Origin: Watersipora subatra
Taxonomy: Eukaryota > Bryozoa > Gymnolaemata > Cheilostomatida > Watersiporidae
Reading direction: 5' to 3'
Assembly: GCF_963576615.1 (NCBI RefSeq)
Contig: NC_088711.1
Span: forward strand, 58,880,248 to 58,944,247
Length of the DNA: 64,000 bases
The position numbers and the translations under genes are program-made. A model generated the notes under the pieces. That model was not told where the DNA came from and made no database searches. It saw only the letters and a list, made by a program, of their open reading frames with translations. Shown here one piece after another: positions 52,001 through 58,900 of the stretch (positions within the stretch are counted from its first letter, which is position 1; each line of letters starts with the position of its first letter).

Positions 52001-52254
52001 CCAAAATTAAAAAGAAAAAATCAATCGACACCACCGAGGTTGAACTCACAGAGCCCAAAATTAAAAAGAAAAAAGCAATCAACATCGCCGAGGTTGAACC
52101 AACAGAGCCGAAAATTAAAAAGAAAAAAGTCGCTAGCAAGGAGAAATCCATGTCTGTTGGAATAGAAAAGAAGAAACTAGGAACACAAAGCCCCGCATCC
52201 AAAAAGAAAAAAAAGCAACGAATGGTTAATGACATCACTAACTCTAGCTTCTAG
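16093..52254 (+). CDS. NOP9: Nucleolar protein 9 (Pumilio-repeat pre-rRNA processing factor)
   Basis: Exons: 16093-16122, 16673-16769, 20936-21090, 35259-35369, 37037-37175, 40587-40697, 41567-41699, 41859-42054, 44323-44445, 44548-44634, 50311-50538, 51029-51158, 51611-52254. Lengths sum to 728 codons, with all phases matching and all junctions GT-AG. Human NOP9 has about 636 residues. Diagnostic blocks are SSDVFSYFHRISQELEAEF (N-term), EDPAASHVLETVLF, TGSYTARALIAVVSG, LLAHPIANHALKDVI, LACSKTGSYVLESVF, DKVGSRVFDSAWP and TGKFVARNIMLQDY. NOP9 wraps structured pre-rRNA near the 18S 3' end and restrains NOB1 cleavage. The ATG follows an in-frame TGA at 16084. The C-terminal about 150 residues form a Lys-rich tail built from 18-residue repeats. 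The first exon (10 codons) is the least certain. Confidence 0.93.
16770..17503. other. NOP9 intron 2, first part
   Basis: No exon or repeat end was recognised before the A3 element. Confidence 0.4.
18067..19187. mobile_element. Tigger-like element C1, 1121 bp, with nested hairpin
   Basis: CAGTCAAACATGGATAACTC at the left and its inverse GAGTTATCCATGTTTGACTG at the right, with TA on both sides. Length and sequence are nearly the same as C2 (29669-30789) in opposite orientation. It carries a 120-bp hairpin at 18746-18865. No transposase is present, so it is a MITE of the pogo/Tigger type. Confidence 0.85.
18746..18865. mobile_element. Palindromic hAT-type MITE nested in C1
   Basis: A 120-bp near-perfect hairpin whose arms include TTTTCGCCACGCACATACAA. 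It is bounded by the 8-bp direct repeat CTATTCAT on each side (18738-18745 and 18866-18873), the duplication length of hAT elements. Confidence 0.75.
20577..20712. repeat. Three-copy tandem repeat (44-48 bp)
   Basis: The unit TTGTGACCTTGTTTAATAGG plus GCCAATCTAGTTAGATACTA is repeated three times. The middle unit has a 4-bp insertion. Confidence 0.85.
21112..23495. mobile_element. Element E2: novel-type DNA transposon, decayed
   Basis: Terminal repeats GGGTCTATCCATAA and TTATGGATAGACCC are perfect over 14 bp, with the 4-bp duplication ATCT on each side (21108-21111, 23496-23499). Seven subterminal copies of a 15-mer of the form TGTCACCRYTGTTAC lie at about 21125, 21296, 21484, 21506, 22956, 22972 and 23126, in both orientations. 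The minus strand keeps a basic N-terminal relic, MGKTTSAEQMRKYRKKYV (22698-22615), and later REKARTRVKQYRDREK in another frame. It shares its architecture with E1 (24945-29033). It sits 22 bp after the NOP9 exon 3 donor. Confidence 0.8.
22615..22698 (-). pseudogene. Transposase N-terminal relic of E2
   Basis: 27 codons beginning MGKTTSAEQMRKYRKKY, then a TGA. The basic RKYRKK block parallels RKAKYRAKK in the E1 protein. Downstream (22480-22560, minus) similar basic sequence continues in other frames, so the gene is dead. Confidence 0.5.
23786..24118. mobile_element. Palindromic MITE-like element
   Basis: Left arm ...TGTTTCAAGATTAAAATCAA with TTTGATCGTTG and right arm ...ATTTCAATCTTGAAACAT are imperfect inverses about 300 bp apart. 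Ends are not sharp. Similar sequence occurs inside C3 near 46900. Confidence 0.45.
24701..24944. repeat. 29-bp minisatellite, left block
   Basis: About eight copies of a unit containing ATACACATACCCGAAGTATT with AATAAATAT. The right block (29034-29146) is the same array, split by insertion of E1. Confidence 0.95.
24945..29033. mobile_element. Element E1: novel-type DNA transposon with transposase-like gene
   Basis: 4089 bp. Ends are GGGTAAGGCC (left) and GGCCTTGCCC (right, inverse GGGCAAGGCC). TACA is duplicated on each side (24941-24944, 29034-29037), and the empty target TACA exists in every unit of the host minisatellite. A 15-mer TGTGACGCGCGGGAC occurs seven times: 24969, 25136, 25330 and 25345 on the left; 28502 (inverse), 28672 and 28840 (inverse) on the right. 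Only the gene on the minus strand lies between. GC-rich CpG motifs in AT-rich DNA stand out. The pattern of subterminal repeats suggests transposase binding sites. I cannot assign a named superfamily. Confidence 0.9.
25560..27946 (-). CDS. Transposase-like protein of E1 (SDG..QFKN / HGKGxxDGxGG family)
   Basis: Two exons, 27946-27837 and 27615-25560. The junction GAAAG|GTAAAA to TTTTATAG|GTGTAG completes an Arg codon. Total 721 codons, with one in-frame TGA at codon 487, where relatives probably have Trp; otherwise the frame is open. The N-terminus is strongly basic (MDRKRKSREI, RQRRERKKF, RERKAKYRAKK), then SPRKKALLIGKEL. Possible zinc ligands are CACKYC (about 240) and CNSCG (about 292). 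EDFSENF (Asp about 376), YVSDGSASQFKN (Asp about 459) and HGKGAVDGVGG (Asp about 500) are the conserved core of an uncharacterised family I recall from cnidarian and mollusc genomes; a DDE-type role is inferred. An alternative start is 27928. Confidence 0.75.
29034..29146. repeat. 29-bp minisatellite, right block
   Basis: Four copies of the same unit as 24701-24944, directly after the right end of E1. Confidence 0.95.
29669..30789. mobile_element. Tigger-like element C2, 1121 bp, with nested hairpin
   Basis: Same ends and same length as C1 but in opposite orientation. TA flanks at 29667 and 30790. By eye identity to C1 is above 95 percent. Confidence 0.85.
29990..30109. mobile_element. Palindromic hAT-type MITE nested in C2
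   Basis: A 120-bp hairpin starting CACGGGCTAGCCGGGTCACG and ending in its inverse. The 8-bp repeat ATGAATAG lies on each side (29982-29989, 30110-30117). Confidence 0.8.
31539..35242. mobile_element. hAT-like element H with long inverted arms, ends beside NOP9 exon 4
   Basis: Ends TAGGGTTG and CAACCCTG, with 8-bp flanks GTATTTTC (31531) and GTATTCTC (35243), one mismatch, as expected for hAT. Inside, about 600 bp at 31620-32265 are inverted at 34315-34890 with high identity. Between the arms lies a minus-strand multi-exon gene relic. The total is 3704 bp. The right end with its run of T lies 16 bp before the exon 4 acceptor. Confidence 0.75.
32776..34124 (-). pseudogene. Gene carried by element H (C-x2-C protein), fragmentary
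   Basis: Exon-like blocks on the minus strand: 34124-33908 (SVPSSDEEKTKNSE..., DPTCIICQWLGKFI), which joins in phase to 33789-33656 (LLKKAAEIRNDHRILMYVRD, ASEVRYH). A block at 33136-32776 follows after TTATGCTTCAG (KLKYQLKLHKQFDRLVFYKP, NRTRSEIVYADT, then acidic EEDFDNFDD). The CxxC followed by an E/D-V-R-Y-H segment recalls an uncharacterised invertebrate family with zinc ligands. The frame of the middle block stops at a TGA, so the chain from block 2 to block 3 is not established. No DDE or hAT dimerisation motif was seen. Confidence 0.4.
35370..37036. other. NOP9 intron 4
   Basis: No transposon end was recognised. The only feature seen is an 18-bp-stem hairpin around 36003-36050 (GAAGCTAGTACATGC and its inverse). 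Confidence 0.4.
37500..37645 (-). repeat. tRNA-derived SINE-like unit 1
   Basis: On the minus strand, TAGCTCAGTGGTTAAA (A-box-like) and GGCGTTCAAATCCCGC (B-box-like) are spaced as in a tRNA, but the cloverleaf is imperfect. The same tail (CTTA.TATATGC, CCCTTTTCTCGATTGCAC) follows unit 2. Confidence 0.5.
37920..38065 (-). repeat. tRNA-derived SINE-like unit 2
   Basis: Minus-strand TTAGCCTTGTGGTTA and CTTCAAATCCAG stand where the A and B boxes should be. The flanking tail is shared with unit 1. Confidence 0.45.
38221..38478. mobile_element. Family B transposon, short copy B3
   Basis: 258 bp with the B-family ends AAGGTTGACTTGCAACAAAA and the inverse, flanked by TTAA (38217-38220, 38479-38482). 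Most of the B1 interior is deleted. Confidence 0.75.
38680..38860 (+). repeat. SINE-like unit with degenerate tRNA-type B box
   Basis: GACAGGTGTAATAAGTATGT, then GCCTGTCTGCAAAACTGAGG and GAGTTCAGTTCCAGTG. It shares the GACAGGTGTAA...ACAATTATT head with 53630-53800. Confidence 0.4.
38900..39120. repeat. TA-rich low-complexity stretch
   Basis: Irregular TATATA-type sequence immediately before G2. Confidence 0.8.
39123..40344. mobile_element. Tigger-like element G2, 1222 bp
   Basis: CAGTCATACTTCAACTTACG at the left and CGTAAGTTGAAGTATTACTG at the right, both TA-flanked. The minus strand at 39809-39546 reads 87 residues with QRQMSLDRFILKRP, similar to the LDxFF-type C-terminus of Tigger transposases. 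The catalytic core is missing, so this is an internally deleted non-autonomous copy. Confidence 0.8.
39546..39809 (-). pseudogene. C-terminal remnant of a Tigger-type transposase
   Basis: 87 residues. RQRQMSLDRFILKRPSS matches the recurring tail of pogo/Tigger transposases, and a Lys/Arg/Glu-rich end follows. No DDD core is present. Confidence 0.5.
40698..41566. other. NOP9 intron 6
   Basis: The first 500 bp hold nothing recognised; the last part carries the 23-bp tandem array. Confidence 0.5.
41226..41490. repeat. 23-bp tandem array
   Basis: About eleven copies of ACACAGTTATACATAACAGC followed by TAT, with a few substitutions, in NOP9 intron 6 just before exon 7. Confidence 0.9.
42152..42518. 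mobile_element. MITE with CTGGTTCCCATAT termini
   Basis: Left CTAAAGTCTGGTTCCCATAT and right ATATGGGAACCAGGCTTTAG form an inverted repeat of about 20 bp. The interior of about 330 bp is unusually GC-rich (GCGCCAGG, GCCGGCGG) and encodes nothing. No clear target duplication. Confidence 0.75.
42809..43258. repeat. 16-bp tandem array, about 28 perfect copies
   Basis: Unit ATGGTTTACCTGCGTT repeated without a visible mismatch over about 450 bp in NOP9 intron 8. Because 16 is not a multiple of 3, all three plus frames stay open and cycle; these are not genes. Confidence 0.97.
43630..44232. mobile_element. Family A transposon, copy A5 (inverted)
   Basis: Ends CCATAAAACATCTATTTTAA and AAATAGAGGTTGTACAG, TA-flanked. 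The minus strand carries the same acidic exon relic as A3 (near 44000-43880). About 600 bp. Confidence 0.65.
45262..45365. mobile_element. hAT-type terminal remnant
   Basis: GGGCCACATTTGGCCCGCCG followed by GCTGGACTTTGGACATG resembles the GGCCC-rich ends of Charlie-type hAT elements. The other end is missing. Confidence 0.45.
45365..45572. repeat. TA-rich tandem (ATACAATATAC type)
   Basis: Irregular repeats of CTATACAATATACTCAATAT. Confidence 0.75.
45573..47449. mobile_element. Tigger-like element C3, interrupted by B2
   Basis: The left end CAATAAAACTCGGATAACTT and the right end TTATCCAAGTTTCACTG then TA are diverged versions of the C1/C2 ends. Interior GATACATGTACATATACAAA is shared with C1/C2. 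B2 is nested at a TTAA site. Confidence 0.65.
45841..46678. mobile_element. Family B transposon B2, nested in C3, right end lost
   Basis: Starts AGGTTGACTTGCCACAAAAT after TTAA (45837-45840) and parallels B1 in reverse. The last about 40 bp of the right arm are missing at ACATGGTGAATTAGAGCG. Confidence 0.7.
47925..49935. repeat. 15-bp satellite, about 134 copies
   Basis: Unit GAATAGACATTAATA with variant positions (TTA/TCA/CCA/TAAC). The length is a multiple of three, so long minus-strand frames (NVYSI or MSILL cycles) arise without being genes. Variant units repeat with a period near 720 bp (for example TTAACGGAATAG at about 48370 and 49090), which shows higher-order duplication. Confidence 0.95.
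50539..51028. other. NOP9 intron 11
   Basis: No repeat or exon was recognised. Confidence 0.4.
51390..51500. mobile_element. Tigger-type left-end fragment
   Basis: CAGTGGAACCTCCACTTACT after TA; no right end follows. It lies in the last NOP9 intron. Confidence 0.45.
51950..52130 (+). repeat. 54-bp coding tandem repeat in the NOP9 tail
   Basis: The pattern KIKKKKSIDTTEVELTEP (18 residues) recurs three and a half times with near-identical DNA. It builds the basic tail of NOP9 in alternating KKKK and acidic EVEPTEP blocks. Confidence 0.85.
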
Positions 52255-52871
52255 AAAAAAGTAACTCTTAGCAATGAAATTGGTTTTACAAGTCTCAAAG
52301 TTTTTAGGTCCCCACTTCTTCACAGATCTCCGCTACTGTTTTGGGAGCGTTTCATGTGTACTATACATGTAATTATTTTGTATTGATATTAAGAAGTAAA
52401 TTTTAATCACCTTAGGGGTTATTTGGCATGGTAAGCTCTTTTAACGGACGTTGTAAACTCTCTGTTGTGGGAGGGCTTTTAAACATTTATGTCGAGCAGT
52501 TTAAACTTCAGGAACTGTTGCATCTCAGCCGCATTCACCTGTGTTGCAGTATTGTATATCGTACAATAATAAACTTGCTTTGCAATTGCCTGCCGCAAAA
52601 TTGTTTTTATATGAAACAACAACATTCATGCTCCAAATTTAGCAAAACGCAATGTACATGAATATTTGTCTGTCCTTTGAGTTACAGCACATTTAAATGC
52701 GGTCAAGTCTGTATGTTTGCTGTTACCCATGCATTAATTCATAGAATCCTACATAACAAAATAATAGCTTAAATTCGTCCTCATATTTCCATATCAGCCT
52801 AAGATTTTTTTTGTATTCTATTAAACCTGAAAAGTTAATCGATATTAAATTTTACTGAGTTTCAAGATATA

Positions 52872-52877
52872 AATAAA
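52872..52877 (+). terminator. Possible NOP9 polyadenylation signal
   Basis: AATAAA about 620 bp after the NOP9 stop. No closer canonical signal was noticed. Confidence 0.35.
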
Positions 52878-53619
52878 GGTTGCAATGTCTCGGGACACCA
52901 AGATGAAGCTACACTGAGTATAGGTGAACACTACTAACAGTGCATATCATTTTGCACTGCTGTCAGCGCTGCAACAATGACAGTAGAGCGCACACATCTA
53001 ATTATCTTGCTAAATGATAAGTTTATCAATAGACCACCTGCCTATATAAATGTACAGCATTGGTTGAAAATTTGTTAGAACTCATTTTCGGGAGAACGTA
53101 AGAAGGCATAAGGAGGATGTGCATTGGTCCTGGACTAATAACTCGCACAACTCATTCTAGCGCGAAAGCTATGCATACGTTTAGTGTAATCCATAGTATG
53201 TATAGCACTAGTAAGCTCATTTTGAAATATTTTTATTCTTCAACTTGTTTATTTTGGCTAGTTTATTGATCTAGTCACACAGGACATGTGTCGCTACTTA
53301 GGAAAGAAAAGCTTTTGCTAATAACATTTCGTTTAGACCAATAGTCAACTAGTAAACGGCAAACCAAGTGTTATATGAAAGGTCCTAAATGTACATCGTG
53401 CGTGTTTATTGTCAAAAAATCATTGAATATATTCATGTTTTTTACATTTTGAAAATTGATAGCTCGTTAAGGATCTTCTAATGTTTTTTGTTTGTAATTT
53501 GCGAGGTTTAAAAGCTCGTGGCAGTTTGTGAACTCCTCAGATAATCTTGTGATGTTAACCTTTACATTTGTATCTCTAAGACATGCGTTATTGACAATTA
53601 GCACCCTGGCACTCCCTTA

Positions 53620-53800
53620 TGCTGTAACAGTTTGTCAGGTGTAAATAAGGCACAGAGAATAAGTATATGTACAATTATTCTAAAACGAACGAAGGTTGAC
53701 GAATAGTATGGGTGGTAGCGTGCCGGGCAGTTCACCCGCTTGTTGCAGGATTGATCCCTGGACCATGCAAGCATTTTTCTCAACCAAGCTCTTATTATAT
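53620..53800 (+). repeat. SINE-like unit with tRNA-type boxes
   Basis: GTCAGGTGTAAATAAGGCAC, then GGGTGGTAGCGTGCCGGGCA and GCAGGATTGATCCCTG (B-box-like). Related to 38680-38860. Confidence 0.5.
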
Positions 53801-55620
53801 TAAAGAATAGTAATCTGTTAAATATGTCACATGACTTTAGTTATTACTCCTAGACTATTTCACTCACAGTCCTTTTGGGAAGTTATTATTGTGAATGCCT
53901 GCAAGAATAATAATTTATGTACTTTAAAATAGTTCATACTTTTTCCACTTGAAATTAATCGTATGTGATATGAAACATCGTTGTTGCGACAAACTATCAA
54001 GTGACACAGCTGATTCAAAACATTTAAATTTTGTATCAGTAACCAAATTTATAATAAACATCCATTTGGGTGTTGCCTTCACACCAGTAGTGCAGAGCCA
54101 AATCTGAACAGCTGGTCACAGTATTATGATTATAGTTTCTTTGGGCATTAGAGGTAATGTGCCCAACAATAGCAGCCCTATATACCAAGTCATGAACGCT
54201 CCCAGGCTAGATATATTTGTTAATAATAAATGTGGCTCAAAGTTTACATATATAAATTTGTGTCAAAGCTGGAAAGTTTTCCAATTATTAAAAAACCTTG
54301 GATTAAAAGTGTAGCCAATTTTTTATAGTCGTGTGACCATCTTAAAGCTTCACATTGAATTTGTAGTCAGCATGTCTACGTATTTGATTTTGGGAGGAGA
54401 CTAATTATGGGACAGGTACTCCAGCACCAGTCTGCAAATGAGAGATTGAAATTTTGGTTTTTTATACAAGGGGGCCACAAGTGCCAATTATATGTTGTTC
54501 AATGAGTGGTTTGATGTCAATGAAAACTCCAAAGTAATTTATATGATTTACTCTAGAAAGATATACTTTACCTATGGTGATTTATTGTAGGTAATTCTTA
54601 CTATCTATCAAGGCTCGGAGGTACTCACAATTAATAATGTTAAGTTTATATGAAACCCTTCAGCAGAAGTTTGTAAATTGTTGGGGTCTGTTTGCTGTTG
54701 AACAACACTAATAAATGGATAAGCAGGGTTCTGTAGCAGAGAACCATCCGAAAAGAGTTTTATGTTGCTGCGACTTATTCAGTGGAAAATTCATTAATGA
54801 GTGATAAAAAGTTTAAAAACTGCATCGACCCATCTGCACCACCCTTGATGAGATCCAACAAGGCAAGCAGCGGTTATATAGAAATTGCATTCCCTTGGTT
54901 ACAAGTATAGCTGAGATCGTTATTGCTTGCGATGGATTAAAAAGGATAGAGGGGCCCGCTTTTAATCCGCGTAACTTTAAAGCTAGCAAATGTACTTGGG
55001 CAGAGCTGTATACTGTAGTTTCGTGAAACTATACGAAACTGCTTGGGAACTATCTTTCTAGTATAAAACTAGTCGCCAAAGTTGAAGGCCTTTTTTCCGG
55101 TCGGCTTTCAGTTTTTATTACTTACTTATTGAAAGTTATTTTTTTATCGTAGAGCTCGTATGGCAACGGCATCAGCGACATTAAGTTGTGTATGATAACG
55201 TTTAACATTGAATATTAACCTGGGTTAAATTCGTATACACCAGGCCTACTCGTTGATAAAAGTAAGTAACAATATCCAACATTAATGCGTTTGAAGCCAG
55301 TTTACTCGCTCGGCGTTTCTACAAAGAAGGTTGTGTACAAGCGTATGTGGTACAAACTCTGTCGATCAGTAACGTAAATTTAAATGTGTGCGTTTCAATT
55401 GTCTGCTACATAATTATTAGATACCGGAAATATCATTTGCATCAAGTAGGCCTAGTATCCGAATTTTTTACAATGTAATTAAAAATATAAATTAGATATT
55501 TAACTTTAAACACGACACACCACACTCTCTAAAAATTAAATTCAGGCAGTTTCTTTGTGCTACCACGTTTTGTAAAAGAGACATATCATTCAAACATCCC
55601 TTAATGTTCATAGAGATAGA
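53801..55620. other. Intergenic DNA downstream of NOP9
   Basis: No exon, RNA gene or clear repeat was recognised. Confidence 0.4.

Positions 55621-55623
<3 letters not shown>

Positions 55624-55676
<53 letters not shown>
55624..55676. repeat. (TA)n microsatellite
   Basis: About 26 TA units. It is the landing site of the Gypsy element; TA repeats resume at 60428. Confidence 0.95.
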
Positions 55677-55681
<5 letters not shown>

Positions 55682-55892
55682 AAGTCTGTAGTTGATTGAC
55701 TTCAAGATGTTTATTTAATTGGTAAACTAATTACAGTCGAAACACTAATGTCAGCACGTGCTAGAATAACGTCCGTGAACCAAAGCCAAGTCACCACATC
55801 ACTTCCGGTCAAGTTAAAAACTAAAAACAAAAACACACAACTCCAATATTGGTAACACAACTAAGTATAACTATTTTGTTCAGTCCATTACA
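55677..55892 (-). repeat. 3' LTR of the Gypsy element
   Basis: 216 bp, matching the copy at 60212-60427 without a difference that I could see. Confidence 0.9.
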
Positions 55893-55933
55893 TCTCCCTT
55901 TTCTCTTTGTGATCTATTCTTCTCTCCAGCTCG

Positions 55934-58900
55934 TCACCATCTAAAATCATAATCCTTATGCCAGATTGGTTTCTTATGAACTCGCATTGGTTTAGCCTCA
56001 TGTGACTCGCCTGCAGGCATGGCAGGTACAGTTGGAGCCGCTTGCTCAATATTACAGTTCATGGCTGAAGTATCTTCTGGTTCAAAATTTGTGAGTAAGT
56101 CATTGGGATTGTCACTAGAGTTTGAAGGTGTATCAGTGATACTGTCTCTCACTCCTAACCCTGTGATAGATCTAGTAGGTTTGTCTTTCACCTGTGACTC
56201 ACGCAGATCTTTGCGATTACGTCTTAACTTAAATGCCCCAGCATCAATCTCATAAGACCTTTCACCCAGGATTTTGGCAATCACCCCTGGTCTCCACCTC
56301 CCTTGAGCAGCCTTGTAATAGACCTGTTGGCCTGGTTTGAGCACTGTCTTCAGTGGGCCGGCATGCGAGTCATGGTAATGTTTGTTGGAACTTTTTATAG
56401 CACCTAACTTTTCTCTTATGTGTTCCAAAGAATAACCAGTAACTTGATATCGGTCTCTACATACCGGGAGACTGTCTCTTATATATCTGCCCTGCAAAAG
56501 CTCAGCCGGGGAGGGTAGACTACTGGCTATAGGGGTATTTCGTAGAGTGGTCAAGCCGGTTAGCCAGCTTGATCCATCTTCTATACATTTCTTCATCATA
56601 CCTTTCACTGTCCCAATGGCCCGCTCCACCTGACCATTCCCCGAAGGGTGGAGTGGTGAACTTGTATTATGTACTATACCAAGCAAAGAACAGAACCGCT
56701 TGAACTCTTGCGAAGAAAACTGAGGACCATTGTCCGACACTATTGACTCAGGCTGGCCAAAATCAGAGAACACTTCACGTAAACACTCAATCACCACAGC
56801 ACTACCAGTACCAGAGCCTAGCTGTTTCACCACAGGCCATTTTGTAAGATAATCGACCATCATGAGATACGATTTCCCTCCTATTGCAAACAAGTCAACT
56901 CCTAATGTCTGAAATGGATAAGCAGGAATAGCAAACGGAATCAATGGTTCCTTTCTTTCATTTCTCTCAACAGACATGCATGGTTCACAAGAACGACATT
57001 TCTCTTCCAGCCGATGACGAAGGCCAGGCCAAAAAACTGAATTTGAGGCACGTTGGAGAGTCTTAGTCACCCCTTGGTGGGCACAATGTAATGTATCAAC
57101 AACTTCACTTTGTAAGGACACTGGTACAACTAGTCGTCTACCATAAAATACTACATCATTCACAATACTTAGGCTATGTCGTAAATTGAAATATCGGAGA
57201 GCTCTCGATGCACATGATTTCTTATGACTAGGCCATCCCTCCTGAATATATCTCATGACTACCTGAAGCTCTTCATCAGCTAATGTAGCTTTCTGATATT
57301 TGGTCATGACATCAGCGCTACGGATGACTACTGAACAAACTGACAACAGAGGATCTGACCCCAGGTCATCCTCTTGGCTCATTTTTGCTGGACAGGATCG
57401 TGAGAGGGTATCTGCTAACACCATCTCTGAACCTGGACAGTATTTGAGTGCAATTGGATACGGCAGCAACTCAAGTCTCATAGCTGCAAGTCGAGGAGAC
57501 AGTTCATTAATCGGTTTGTTCATCAAGCCTAGAAGTGGAAGATGGTCTGTCTCCACCTCAATAGTTTTTTGCCCAAGACAATAATATTTGAAGCGCTTGC
57601 AAGCAAAGAGAGATGCTAACAACTCCTTCTCTATTTGACTATAGCGGCTCTGACAATCTGTCAGCGCTTTGGCTGCGAATTCTATAGGGCGGCCGTCTTG
57701 AAGAATGACAGCTCCGAGACTACTCTTAGAGCTGTCCGCTGAAAGATAGACAGGTTTTTCAGGATCATATAGCTTAAGAGTTGGGGCTTCTACTATCAGG
57801 TTACGAATGGTTTCAAAAGCCTCAGATTGAGCAGGTCCCCAATAGAATTGAACATTTTTCTTCATTACTTCTCGCAGAGGTAGTGTGTGGTCGGCGAGGT
57901 TGGGAATAAATTTAGCTAGATATGTCACAAATCCCAGGAACCGCTGAACTGCCTTCTTGTCCTGAGGTTGAACCATATGCTGTATGGCTTCTACTTTTGA
58001 GTGGCACGGGGCAATGCCTTTACCCGAAAGCTCATGTCCTAGGTAACCAACTGATTGTTTCGCAAACACCACTTTGGCTGGATTTAGAGTAAGACCAACC
58101 TGTTTGAAACGATCCAACACTTTCCTAAGACGAATATCATGTTCTTCACGAGTGGCAGCATGAATTAAAACATCATCAATGTACACCTCAACACCTTGAA
58201 GATCTTCAACTGCATCAGCCATCCTCTGATGAAAAATCTCAGGGGCATTACATATGCCCATTGGTAATCGTTTATAACGAAACTTACCATACGGTGTGAG
58301 GAAGCTAGTAAGCATGCTTGACGTCTCTGTCAAGGGAATTTGGTGGAAAGATTGATTTGCATCGAGGGTGGTGAAATACTTAGAGCCAGACACTTTGGAA
58401 AATATCTCAGTAGTGGTAGGTATTGCACACTGAGCACGAATAAGATTTTGGTTCAAATTGTGGGGGTCCAGGCACAAGCGGACATCACCGTTGGGTTTGT
58501 TAACTATTACTAGAGGAGACATCCACTGTGAGGGGTTTGTGTCTCTTACTATCACACCAAGCTTAACCAACTTATCCAGCTCCCGCTTCAGGGGTTTCCT
58601 CAATTTATGCGGTACTAACCTGGATGGTACAGTTTTTGGCTCAGCAGTAGATTTGAGCTCTAACTCTACTGGCTTTCCAAACCTACCAAGTCCTGAAAAA
58701 ACTATATCATACTCAGCTATAAGTTGCGACAGCTCTGCTGGCATCTCAAGACTATTTGATGTAACCTGATTTACTTTGCTGCCTTTTACTCTGATCAATT
58801 GTAACTCATCAATTGCAGGGGCCCCAATCAGAGTTTCATTATCATCATCTGTTACATAAAATTTTACCACGCTTTCTTTCCCACTTGGATCTACCACGGG

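Noticed and set aside
55624-55676. Target-site duplication of the Gypsy element
   Set aside because: Both flanks are TA repeats, so a 4-5 bp duplication cannot be told from the array.
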